From NCBI RefSeq assembly GCF_028705895.1, contig NZ_JAQWCQ010000028.1, positions 1 through 45,501 of the forward strand: a DNA stretch of 45,501 nt. Direction: 5' to 3'. The stretch's first letter is position 1. The number at the start of each line of letters is the position of its first letter. The notes beneath the pieces were generated by a model. The model was given only the letters and a program-made list of their open reading frames with translations. It did not search any database and had not been told where the DNA came from. Of the stretch, positions 26,290-34,387 are shown piece by piece. The translations under genes were made by a program, and so were the position numbers. This stretch comes from Massilibacteroides sp. (GTDB lineage: Bacteria; Bacteroidota; Bacteroidia; Bacteroidales; Tannerellaceae).

Positions 26290-27570
26290 ATGGAAATAGT
26301 CATAATTATTGGATTGATTCTATTAAACGGACTTCTCTCAATGTCGGAAATTGCCCTTGTTTCGGCACGTAAATCTAAATTAGAACTTGAAGCTAAAAAA
26401 GGAGGGAAGGCGGCACAATCTGCTTTGCAACTGATGAGTAAACCGGATACGTTTTTTTCTACTATTCAGATTGGAATTACCTTAATTGGTATTCTGACGG
26501 GGTTGTATTCCGGTGAAGCCTTTGCGTACGATCTGGCAGAAAGCTTGAAACAAATACCTGTTTTTGAGCCTTATGCCTTGCTTGTTTCGAAAACATTGAT
26601 TGTTATTATTGTAACGTATGCCACGTTAATACTTGGGGAGCTTGTTCCAAAACGAGTGGGGATGGGAAAGTCTGAACAAATAGCTAAAATCATGTCCAGA
26701 CCGATGTCTTTTCTTTCGGTAATAACTTCTCCTTTTGTTTGGTTCCTTTCTGTCAGTACAAACTTTGTGTTGAGTGTGCTCGGGATGAAGACTATGGATG
26801 ATAGTAAAGTGACGGAAGAGGAAATAAAAGCTATTGTGAAAGAAGGCCTGGATGATGGCGAAGTTCAGGAAGTTGAGCAAGATATTGTAGAACGCGTGTT
26901 CAATCTTGGTGATCGCAATATCGGAACGATTATGACGCATAGAGCTGATTTAGTGTGGTTGGACGTTTCAGATTCTCAGGAATCAATCAAGGAAAAGGTG
27001 AAAGAACACTTATTTAATACGTATCCCGTTGCTTCTGATAAATTCGATAATATAATGGGAGTTGTATATCTGAAAGATCTTTTCTTGAAACTTGACTCCC
27101 CTGATTTTTCCCTTGCACAGGTAATCAGGCCTGCACAATTTCTGCCGGAGAATCTGAGTGTGTATAATGCGTTGGAACAATTCAAACAGGCTCGTGTAAA
27201 ATATGGATTAGTTACCGATGAGTTCGGTGGTATTCAAGGGATCGTAACCCTTAAAGATATTATGGAAGCTTTGATCGGGCAATTACCGGAACTTGGAGAA
27301 GAATTAGAGATCGTTCAGCGGGAGGATGGAACATGGTTGGTTGATGGTCAGTTTTCTTTTTATGACTTTCTGGACTATTTTGAAATGGAAGATCTCTATG
27401 CCGAACATGATTATAATACTTTGGCCGGTTTGATTCTGGAACAACTGGAGCGAGTGCCGAGAACAGGTGAACGTCTGACATGGCTGAATTTTGAATTTGA
27501 AATTGTCGATATGGATGGAGTGCGTATCGACAAGGTATTGGTAAAAAAAATAGATAAAGAAAATGAGTAG
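26290..27570 (+). CDS. CNNM/CorC-type membrane protein with CBS domains (hemolysin family)
   Basis: A 426-residue protein of the CNNM/YfjD/TlyC group, linked to Mg2+ or Co2+ efflux. The N-terminal CNNM domain has three to four membrane helices, with LLSMSEIALVSARKSKLE, TFFSTIQIGITLIGILTGLYSGE and ILGELVPKRVG. Two CBS domains follow (GTIMTHRADLVWLDV; PVASDKFDNIMGVVYLKD; VTDEFGGIQGIVTLKDIMEALIG) and a CorC/HlyC C-terminal domain (NTLAGLILEQLERVPRTGERL). I chose ATG 26290, where the family begins; the 55-codon in-frame extension from 26125 has a composition unlike the family. The hemolysin label is historical and should not be taken as a toxin function. Confidence 0.92.
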   Translation: MEIVIIIGLILLNGLLSMSEIALVSARKSKLELEAKKGGKAAQSALQLMSKPDTFFSTIQIGITLIGILTGLYSGEAFAYDLAESLKQIPVFEPYALLVSKTLIVIIVTYATLILGELVPKRVGMGKSEQIAKIMSRPMSFLSVITSPFVWFLSVSTNFVLSVLGMKTMDDSKVTEEEIKAIVKEGLDDGEVQEVEQDIVERVFNLGDRNIGTIMTHRADLVWLDVSDSQESIKEKVKEHLFNTYPVASDKFDNIMGVVYLKDLFLKLDSPDFSLAQVIRPAQFLPENLSVYNALEQFKQARVKYGLVTDEFGGIQGIVTLKDIMEALIGQLPELGEELEIVQREDGTWLVDGQFSFYDFLDYFEMEDLYAEHDYNTLAGLILEQLERVPRTGERLTWLNFEFEIVDMDGVRIDKVLVKKIDKENE

Positions 27571-27589
27571 AATCTATATATTGTTATTT

Positions 27590-27625
27590 GTACATTAAGT
27601 ATTTACATCTTCCTGTATAATGTAC
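27590..27625. promoter_or_regulatory. Inverted repeat GTACATT/AATGTAC, candidate regulator site
   Basis: GTACATT at 27590-27596 is mirrored by AATGTAC at 27619-27625. It lies between the CBS-protein stop and its terminator, about 80 bases before the xylose regulator's -7 element, so a role in xylose control is only a possibility. Confidence 0.25.
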
Positions 27626-27648
27626 GATAATAAATGTTCAGATATATA

Positions 27649-27683
27649 AGGTGTTATCATTGTTGAATAACACCTTTTTTTTG
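27649..27683 (+). terminator. Intrinsic terminator after the CNNM/CBS gene
   Basis: AGGTGTTAT (27649-27657) pairs with ATAACACCT (27667-27675) around a 9-base loop and runs into eight Ts. It separates this gene from the xylose cluster. Confidence 0.9.
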
Positions 27684-27707
27684 TTGCATGTTTTAAAATA
27701 ATGTGTT

Positions 27708-27715
27708 TATATTTG
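27708..27715 (+). promoter_or_regulatory. -7 element for the xylose gene cluster
   Basis: TATATTTG fits TAnnTTTG and lies 24 bases before the regulator ATG at 27740. A TTTG at 27680-27683 could be the -33 element with a long 24-base spacer. Confidence 0.5.
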
Positions 27716-27739
27716 TGTCCTTCATTAGAAGATGGTACA

Positions 27740-28477
27740 ATGAAAACACAAAAAATAAATACAGAAATTCTTTATCCGCACGTCTCTGTGGACTGTGTGT
27801 TGTTGAGTATTGTTGATGATAAACTCTGTGTTTTGTTAGCCGAACTTACGCGTGAGAATGATGTTAAGGGATTTAAATTACCCGGAAGTTTGATTTATGA
27901 GACGGAAGATTTAGATCAGGCCGCATCACGTATCTTGAAAGAATCTACCGGATTAACCCGTATTCCTCTGAAACAATTCAAAAGCTTTGGCGACCCGGCA
28001 CGTACGACGAATAAAGATGATGTGCATTGGTTGGAGAATGCTTCAAAACTAAAAGTCGGGAGGATCGTTACTGTGGCTTATCTGGCTCTCTGTAAGGTGA
28101 GAAAACGACAGAATACGAATGAAAAATATAATACCGCTCATTGGATGCCCGTAGATGAACTTCCACGGTTGCTGTTTGACCACGAACATATTATAAAAGC
28201 GGCAGTACAGGAAATAAGACGTTGGGTGGATCGTGAACCTAAGATTGTCTTTGATTACCTGCCGGCTAAATTTACGGCAACAGAACTGCGCCGTACATAC
28301 GAACTTATATATAATAAGAAATTTGATGTGCGTAATTTCCACAAGAAAATGAATTCATTTGGTTATATCGTTGCCACAGATGAAATGGAAGAGGGGGTGC
28401 CTCATCGTTCGGCTCGCTTTTATTCTTTTGATAAAGTGAAGTACAAGAAGATTTATGCAAAATTGAGTAATAACTAA
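27740..28477 (+). CDS. xylR: NrtR-like Nudix-domain transcriptional regulator, probable xylose regulator
   Basis: A 245-residue protein. The N-terminal half has a Nudix fold (YPHVSVDCVLLSIVDDKLCVLLAEL; GFKLPGSLIYETEDLDQAASRILKESTGL). Its Nudix box is degenerate: the REXXEE catalytic core is replaced by SRILKESTG, so hydrolysis is unlikely. The C-terminal half resembles a winged helix (LPAKFTATELRRTYELIYNKKFDVRNFHKKM). This layout is that of NrtR-family regulators; in Bacteroides, relatives control arabinose and xylose genes. Located directly before xylB, xylA and a xylose symporter, it most likely represses them until a sugar binds the Nudix domain. ATG 27740 is chosen because the earlier in-frame ATG (27701) lies upstream of the -7 element. 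Confidence 0.82.
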   Translation: MKTQKINTEILYPHVSVDCVLLSIVDDKLCVLLAELTRENDVKGFKLPGSLIYETEDLDQAASRILKESTGLTRIPLKQFKSFGDPARTTNKDDVHWLENASKLKVGRIVTVAYLALCKVRKRQNTNEKYNTAHWMPVDELPRLLFDHEHIIKAAVQEIRRWVDREPKIVFDYLPAKFTATELRRTYELIYNKKFDVRNFHKKMNSFGYIVATDEMEEGVPHRSARFYSFDKVKYKKIYAKLSNN

Positions 28478-28497
28478 CTATTAATAAGACAATATTT

Positions 28498-30003
28498 ATG
28501 TATCTGTTAGGATGTGATATCGGCAGTTCGTCGGTAAAAGCCTCAGTTGTGAACGCAGAGACGGGACAAACTGTGGGATCGGATTTTTTTCCGAAAGAAG
28601 AAGCCTTTATAAAAGCCGTAAAACCCGGATGGGCGGAACAGAATCCCGAGGATTGGTGGGCGTATTTGAAACTGGCTATTGCAGGAGCTATACGGTCGGC
28701 TACTATTGATGGTGCCGACGTAAAAGCTATTGGTATTTCATATCAAATGCATGGTTTAGTGCTGGTTGATAAGAAACAGGAGGTTTTGCGTCCTTCCATA
28801 ATCTGGTGTGATAGTCGCGCTGTATCTTTAGGGGAACGTGCTTTTCGTTCTATTGGAAAAGAAGAATGCCTTTCTCATTTATTGAATTCACCGGGCAACT
28901 TTACTGCGGCAAAATTGGCTTGGGTGAAAGAGAATGAACCGGACTTGTTTAAGCAGGTCGATAAGTTTATGTTGCCCGGAGATTATATTGCCATGCGAAT
29001 GACAGGGGAAGTAAATACTACCGTATCCGGACTGTCGGAAGGTATCTTCTGGGATTTCAAGAATAACTGTATTTCTTCTGAACTGATGTCCTTTTTTGGA
29101 TTTGATGAAGTTCTTGTTCCTCAGATACGTCCCACGTTCGCTAATCAAGGTGAATTGCAATCTTCCGTAGCGGATGAATTAGGACTTAAAAAAGGAACGC
29201 CTGTAACTTATCGCGCAGGAGATCAGCCGAATAATGCCTTGTCGTTAAATGTTTTGAATCCTGGAGAAATTGCTGCAACGGGAGGAACTTCCGGAGTAGT
29301 ATATGGTGTGAACGGCCATGTGAATTACGATACTCTTTCCCGGGTGAATACATTTGCTCACGTAAACCATACAGCAGAAGATCCGCGTCTTGGCGTTTTG
29401 CTCTGTATCAATGGGGTGGGCATACTTAATTCCTGGATTAAAAAGAACGTAGCTCCTGAAGGAATCAGCTATGAGAAGCTTAATGACCTGGCTGCGACTG
29501 TTCCTATCGGTGCCGAAGGGTTATCTATTCTTCCTTTTGGAAATGGCGTGGAGCGTATGCTGGAAAATAAAGAGAGTAGTTGTATTATTAACGGACTTAA
29601 TTTCAATATTCATACCAAAGCACATCTGGCACGTGCAGCGCAGGAAGGTATTGTTTATGCTTTTAAATACGGTATGGATATTATGAATGATATGGGTATT
29701 CGTATCGATGTTATCCGTGCCGGTAATGCAAACTTGTTCCTTAGTCCGATATTCAGGAATGCGCTGGCCGGTGTCACCGGAGCGGTAATTGAACTGTATG
29801 ATACAAATGGAGCCGTAGGTGCAGCTAAGGGAGCAGGTCTTGGAGCCGGTATTTATAAAACAGCGGAAGAGGCATTTGCTTCACTCAAGAAAATTGATGT
29901 GATTGAACCGGATGGATTAGTCGCCGATAAATATTGTGGAGCTTATGAACTATGGAAAGATAAATTGACTAATGAAATTAACAGAAATATACAAACCATT
30001 TAA
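28498..30003 (+). CDS. xylB: Xylulokinase (FGGY family)
   Basis: Phosphorylates D-xylulose to xylulose-5-phosphate, feeding the pentose phosphate pathway. The N-terminal ATPase motif LGCDIGSSSVKASVV is followed by AIGISYQMHGLVLVDKK, a substrate-contact segment typical of xylulokinases, and IIWCDSRAV. The C-terminal domain has AGDQPNNALSLNVLNPGEIAATGGTSG (phosphate binding) and GAVGAAKGAGLGAG. At 501 residues it is full length. It begins 20 bases after the regulator and ends 12 bases before xylA, consistent with one operon. Confidence 0.94.
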   Translation: MYLLGCDIGSSSVKASVVNAETGQTVGSDFFPKEEAFIKAVKPGWAEQNPEDWWAYLKLAIAGAIRSATIDGADVKAIGISYQMHGLVLVDKKQEVLRPSIIWCDSRAVSLGERAFRSIGKEECLSHLLNSPGNFTAAKLAWVKENEPDLFKQVDKFMLPGDYIAMRMTGEVNTTVSGLSEGIFWDFKNNCISSELMSFFGFDEVLVPQIRPTFANQGELQSSVADELGLKKGTPVTYRAGDQPNNALSLNVLNPGEIAATGGTSGVVYGVNGHVNYDTLSRVNTFAHVNHTAEDPRLGVLLCINGVGILNSWIKKNVAPEGISYEKLNDLAATVPIGAEGLSILPFGNGVERMLENKESSCIINGLNFNIHTKAHLARAAQEGIVYAFKYGMDIMNDMGIRIDVIRAGNANLFLSPIFRNALAGVTGAVIELYDTNGAVGAAKGAGLGAGIYKTAEEAFASLKKIDVIEPDGLVADKYCGAYELWKDKLTNEINRNIQTI

Positions 30004-30015
30004 ATTACAAAGATT

Positions 30016-31344
30016 ATGAGTGCATTTAAAAGTGGAAAAGAATTTTTTCCTGGAATAGGAAAGATTCAGTTTGAAGGACGTGAATCAAAAAATCCGTTAG
30101 CTTTTCATTATTATGATGAAAACAAAGTGGTTATGGGTAAAACATTAAAAGACCACCTTCGTTTTTCAATGGCTTACTGGCACACATTGTGTGCTGAGGG
30201 CGGTGATCCTTTTGGTGGTGGAACAAAAACATTTCCATGGAACGACAGTACTGATGCTGTAACAAGAGGTAAATATAAAATGGATGCCGCTTTTGAATTT
30301 ATGACAAAATGCAGTATTCCTTATTATTGTTTCCATGATGTTGATTTAGTGGATGAAGCTCCTACAATGGCGGAATTCGAAAAACGTCTTCAGACAATGG
30401 TAGAACATGCGAAAGCACATCAGGCAGAATCCGGTAAAAAATTACTTTGGGGTACGGCTAATGTGTTCAGTAACAAACGTTATATGAATGGTGCGGCTAC
30501 GAATCCTGATTTTGCTGCAGTTGCTTTTGCGGGCACGCAGATCAAAAACGCGATTGATGCTACAATCGCTCTGGGTGGTGAAAATTATGTATTCTGGGGC
30601 GGTCGTGAAGGCTATATGAGTTTGCTGAACACGAATATGAAACGTGAGAAAGACCATCTTGCTCAAATGTTGACCATAGCGCGTGATTATGCGCGTAAGA
30701 ATGGGTTTAAGGGTACATTCCTGATTGAACCGAAACCAATGGAACCAACTAAACATCAATATGATGTGGATACTGAAACCGTGATCGGATTCCTTCGCCA
30801 TTATGGTTTGGATAAAGATTTTGCAGTAAATATTGAAGTGAATCATGCTACTTTGGCGGGTCATACATTCGAGCATGAATTGCAGGCTGCCGCTGATGCT
30901 GGTATGCTTTGCAGTATTGATGCAAACCGCGGTGATTATCAGAATGGTTGGGATACTGACCAATTCCCTATCGACATCTATGAATTAACACAAGCCTGGC
31001 TGGTTATTCTGGAAGCGGGAGGTTTAACTACCGGAGGTACGAATTTTGATGCAAAAACAAGACGTAACTCGACTGATCTGGAAGATATTTTCTTTGCACA
31101 TATCAGTGGTATGGATGCTTTTGCCCGTGCTTTAATTACGGCTGCAGATATTCTGGAAAACTCTCCTTACCGTAAAATGCGTGCTGAACGTTATGCCAGC
31201 TTTGATAAAGGGGATGGAAAAGCCTTTGAAGATGGCAAATTGACTTTAGAAGATTTACGTACGATTGCATTGAAGTCTGGTGAACCTGCTCAGATAAGCG
31301 GAAAACAAGAACTTTACGAATTGATCATCAATCAGTATATTTAA
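30016..31344 (+). CDS. xylA: Xylose isomerase
   Basis: Metal-dependent TIM-barrel enzyme converting D-xylose to D-xylulose. Clear family segments are [32 protein letters not shown] with a catalytic His, [37 protein letters not shown] with a metal-binding Glu, [18 protein letters not shown] and [19 protein letters not shown]. At 442 residues it matches the longer, family II isomerases found in Bacteroidetes and many Firmicutes. It lies between xylB and the symporter gene. Confidence 0.97.
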   Translation: MSAFKSGKEFFPGIGKIQFEGRESKNPLAFHYYDENKVVMGKTLKDHLRFSMAYWHTLCAEGGDPFGGGTKTFPWNDSTDAVTRGKYKMDAAFEFMTKCSIPYYCFHDVDLVDEAPTMAEFEKRLQTMVEHAKAHQAESGKKLLWGTANVFSNKRYMNGAATNPDFAAVAFAGTQIKNAIDATIALGGENYVFWGGREGYMSLLNTNMKREKDHLAQMLTIARDYARKNGFKGTFLIEPKPMEPTKHQYDVDTETVIGFLRHYGLDKDFAVNIEVNHATLAGHTFEHELQAAADAGMLCSIDANRGDYQNGWDTDQFPIDIYELTQAWLVILEAGGLTTGGTNFDAKTRRNSTDLEDIFFAHISGMDAFARALITAADILENSPYRKMRAERYASFDKGDGKAFEDGKLTLEDLRTIALKSGEPAQISGKQELYELIINQYI

Positions 31345-31352
31345 TTAAGTAT

Positions 31353-31374
31353 AGGGGCACGAGATAGTGCCCCT
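31353..31374 (+). terminator. Hairpin between xylA and the symporter gene
   Basis: AGGGGCAC and GTGCCCCT form a perfect 8-bp GC-rich stem with a 6-base loop, followed by TTATTGCC, which has few Ts. It may partly lower symporter expression or protect the xylA end of the transcript rather than fully stop transcription. Confidence 0.55.
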
Positions 31375-31398
31375 TATTGCCTCCAATCTATATTATAC

Positions 31399-32946
31399 AT
31401 GAAAAATAGTAACAGTTATATATTAGGTATTACATTAGTCGCCACGCTTGGGGGCTTATTGTTTGGGTATGATACGGCCGTAATCTCCGGTACAGTAGAA
31501 TCACTAAGAAGATTTTTTATAGATCCGCAAGGGTTACCTGTAGATCAGGCAAATGCTTTGGAGGGTTTTGTGGTTAGTAGCGCCTTGATTGGTTGTATTT
31601 TAGGAGCATCGGTAGCCGGATGGATCAGTCAGCGGTTTGGGCGTAAGCCGTCATTGATTATTGCTGCTGTTTTGTTTGCCTTATCGGCTGTGGGTTCAGC
31701 CTGGCCTGAGTTGTTTGTCGGAATGCCGGGAAGTGGAAATCACACGTTTATCAACTTATTTGTTGCTTATCGTATTGTCGGAGGAATTGGTGTTGGACTT
31801 GCTTCGATGATTTCTCCAATGTATATTGCCGAAATAGCTCCAGCCAACAGGAGAGGTAATTTGGTTTCCTGGAATCAGTTTGCTATTATTTTCGGTATGC
31901 TTCTTGTCTATTTCGTTAATTATTCCATTGCATTACAAGGCGATTTTGAATGGTTGCATAGTTATGGGTGGCGATGGATGTTTGCTTCTGAATTGATTCC
32001 TGCTGTTTTATTCCTGCTTTTCTTATGGTTCGTTCCGGAAACACCTCGTTATTTGGTGATGAAGGGGAAAAATGATCAGGCAAATTATATTTTATCCCGA
32101 CTGTTAGGAGAAACTGCTGCAGCAAAAGAGCTTAGCTCTATAAAAGAAAGCTTTAAAGAAAAAGTTCCTTCAACGCGTCCTTATTTTCAATTTATGGGGA
32201 TATGGCTCGTGTTGTTTGCGATCTTATATGGGCTTCTTAAATTAATCGGAAATTCGAATGCAATAGAACTTGCTTTGATCTTTAGCTTTGTAGCCTCGTT
32301 GTTATCTCCCATAAAATCCTATGGTGTTAAGATTATTATAATAGGCGTCCTGTTATCCGGATTTCAGCAATTTGTCGGGATTAATGTGGTGCTTTATTAT
32401 GCTCCGGAAATATTTAAAACGATGGGAGCAGAGACCGATGCTGCTTTATTGCAACAAATAATTGTAGGTGCAGTTAATCTGTCATTTACTGTATTGGCTA
32501 TTCTGACAGTTGATCGCTTCGGGCGTCGTCCGTTGATGATAATCGGAGCATTAATTATGGCTGTTTCGATGATCTTGCTCGGTACAACATTTTACACGTA
32601 CAGTGTCGGTTTGGGTTCTTTGATTTGTATGTTGGTTTACACAGCCGGTTTTGCCATGTCATGGGGACCGGTTTGCTGGGTATTACTGGCTGAAATCTTC
32701 CCGAATTCTATTCGTTCGGTTGTAATGAGTATCGCTGTTGCTGCTCAATGGATTGCTAATTTTATGGTTTCATGGACATTTCCGATGTTGGATAAGAACC
32801 AGTATCTGACGGAAACATTCAATCATGGGGTAGCTTATTGGATCTATGGAGCTATGGGTATATTGGCAGCTTTGTTTATCTGGAAGTTCGTTCCGGAAAC
32901 AAAAGGAAAGACGTTGGAACAAATGGAGGGCTATTGGCGTAAATAA
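31399..32946 (+). CDS. xylE: Sugar/proton symporter of the MFS sugar porter family, probable xylose transporter
   Basis: A 515-residue inner-membrane transporter. Family motifs are all present: LFGYDTAVISGTV, GRKPSLIIAAVLF, YRIVGGIGVGLASMISPMYIAEIAPANRRG, FVPETPRYLV, FQQFVGINVVLYYAPEIF, DRFGRRPLMIIG and VPETKGKTLEQME at the end. Its place after xylBA makes D-xylose the likely substrate. Between the sixth helix region and helix 7 (about residues 258-306) is a stretch containing two extra hydrophobic segments (FMGIWLVLFAILYGLL and LALIFSFVASLL); sugar porters I know carry only a short soluble helical loop there. No frameshift is apparent. Confidence 0.9.
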   Translation: MKNSNSYILGITLVATLGGLLFGYDTAVISGTVESLRRFFIDPQGLPVDQANALEGFVVSSALIGCILGASVAGWISQRFGRKPSLIIAAVLFALSAVGSAWPELFVGMPGSGNHTFINLFVAYRIVGGIGVGLASMISPMYIAEIAPANRRGNLVSWNQFAIIFGMLLVYFVNYSIALQGDFEWLHSYGWRWMFASELIPAVLFLLFLWFVPETPRYLVMKGKNDQANYILSRLLGETAAAKELSSIKESFKEKVPSTRPYFQFMGIWLVLFAILYGLLKLIGNSNAIELALIFSFVASLLSPIKSYGVKIIIIGVLLSGFQQFVGINVVLYYAPEIFKTMGAETDAALLQQIIVGAVNLSFTVLAILTVDRFGRRPLMIIGALIMAVSMILLGTTFYTYSVGLGSLICMLVYTAGFAMSWGPVCWVLLAEIFPNSIRSVVMSIAVAAQWIANFMVSWTFPMLDKNQYLTETFNHGVAYWIYGAMGILAALFIWKFVPETKGKTLEQMEGYWRK

Positions 32947-32961
32947 ATGACGTAAAAAAAG

Positions 32962-32969
32962 TATCTTTG
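32962..32969 (+). promoter_or_regulatory. -7 element for mtgA-lipB
   Basis: TATCTTTG fits TAnnTTTG and lies 24 bases before the mtgA ATG at 32994, only about 15 bases after the symporter stop. Confidence 0.55.
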
Positions 32970-32993
32970 ATACCGGATCGGTAAATAAATCAT

Positions 32994-33761
32994 ATGCAGA
33001 TACTGAAACGTCTTTTGATTTGGGCAAGAAATCTATTGATTTTTCTATTTATATCCAGTATTCTTGCCGTTGTAGCTTATAAGTATATACCAGTTTATTA
33101 TACTCCACTGATGATTGTTCGTTTATATGAACAAAAGAAGGTGGGTAAGAAATTTAATCTAAAACATCGTTGGGTGTCTTTATCACAGATTGCGCAACCG
33201 TTAGTTCAAGCGGTTGTTGCGTCTGAGGATAACCTGTTCCTTGAACATAATGGCTTCGATATAGAACAGATTCAGAAAGCCCGTGAAGAAGCAGAACAAG
33301 GAAAACGGGTAAGAGGAGCCAGTACTATCTCACAGCAGACTGCTAAAAATGTATTTCTTCTGCCTGCAAAATCTTATTTTCGGAAAGGGATTGAAGTCTA
33401 TTTTACGTTCCTGATAGAATGGATATGGGGAAAAGAACGTATTATGGAGGTTTATCTGAACTCAATTGAAATGGGGGATGGTATCTATGGGGCTGAAGCT
33501 GTAGCTAATTTGCATTTTGATAAACAAGCTTATCAATTGACGAAGGCTGAGGCTGCTTTGATTGCGGCCACTTTACCTAATCCAAGGAAATTTAATTCGG
33601 CTAAACCTTCTGCTTATATGCAAAAAAGACAGGCGCAGATCATCTCATTAATGGGGAAGATGTTTCAGATAGATATGGGGTATAGAAAAGAGGATGGAAA
33701 ATTACCTACTAAAAAGAGAAAGAAATGGAGAGCTTCAGTTTTATTGATTGGGGAAAGATAG
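32994..33761 (+). CDS. mtgA: Monofunctional peptidoglycan glycosyltransferase
   Basis: A GT51 enzyme that polymerises lipid II glycan strands without a transpeptidase domain. After one N-terminal membrane helix (about residues 10-28), the five GT51 motifs appear: [16 protein letters not shown] with the catalytic Glu, [40 protein letters not shown] split by a few residues, and [13 protein letters not shown]. At 255 residues it fits MtgA. The last 37 bases overlap the start of lipB in another frame, a long overlap indicating coupled translation. Confidence 0.94.
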   Translation: MQILKRLLIWARNLLIFLFISSILAVVAYKYIPVYYTPLMIVRLYEQKKVGKKFNLKHRWVSLSQIAQPLVQAVVASEDNLFLEHNGFDIEQIQKAREEAEQGKRVRGASTISQQTAKNVFLLPAKSYFRKGIEVYFTFLIEWIWGKERIMEVYLNSIEMGDGIYGAEAVANLHFDKQAYQLTKAEAALIAATLPNPRKFNSAKPSAYMQKRQAQIISLMGKMFQIDMGYRKEDGKLPTKKRKKWRASVLLIGER

Positions 33762-34387
33762 ATTACGAAGAAGGCTTTGAACGTCAGACAATGCTCTTTA
33801 ACGCATTAATTGAAGCCAAAATTAAGGGTAATCCAAGTGTAAATCAATTGATATTTTGTGAACATAATCCGGTTTTTACGATCGGGAAAAGTGGTAAAGA
33901 GAATAATCTGCTTGTTCCGGAGGAGATACTGAAACAACGGGGAGCAACATATTATCATACAAATCGGGGAGGAGATATAACATATCATGGTCCCGGACAA
34001 ATTACCGGATATCCTATTTTCGATCTGGAATATTGGGGGTTAGGTTTGAAACAGTATATCCATTTAATGGAAGAGGTCGTTATTCGTTTTTTGAATCTGT
34101 ACGGTATTCCGGCAGAACGTTTGGATGGAGCTACTGGAGTATGGTTAGAAGCAAACAAGAAAACAGCTCGTAAAATATGTGCTATCGGGGTGAAAAGTAG
34201 TCGCTATGTGACCATGCACGGTTTTGCATTAAATATAAATACGGATCTTTCTTTTTATTCACTGATTAATCCTTGTGGCTTTGTGGATAAAGGTGTTACT
34301 TCATTAGCGAAAGAATTAGGCGAACCGCAGGACTTTGACTTAGCTAAAGAGCGGTTAAAGATGCTGTTTCGTGAGTTATTCCCCTGA
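33725..34387 (+). CDS. lipB: Octanoyl-ACP:protein N-octanoyltransferase
   Basis: First step of lipoic acid synthesis: it moves octanoate from acyl carrier protein onto lipoyl domains. Motifs are [40 protein letters not shown] with the catalytic Lys, and LINPCGF with the catalytic Cys. At 220 residues it is of normal length. The ATG at 33725 lies inside mtgA; no later in-frame Met would preserve the N-terminal strand region, so the overlap seems real. Its stop codon lies within the stem of a short terminator and overlaps the end of converging tamB by 12 bases. Confidence 0.95.
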   Translation: MESFSFIDWGKIDYEEGFERQTMLFNALIEAKIKGNPSVNQLIFCEHNPVFTIGKSGKENNLLVPEEILKQRGATYYHTNRGGDITYHGPGQITGYPIFDLEYWGLGLKQYIHLMEEVVIRFLNLYGIPAERLDGATGVWLEANKKTARKICAIGVKSSRYVTMHGFALNINTDLSFYSLINPCGFVDKGVTSLAKELGEPQDFDLAKERLKMLFRELFP

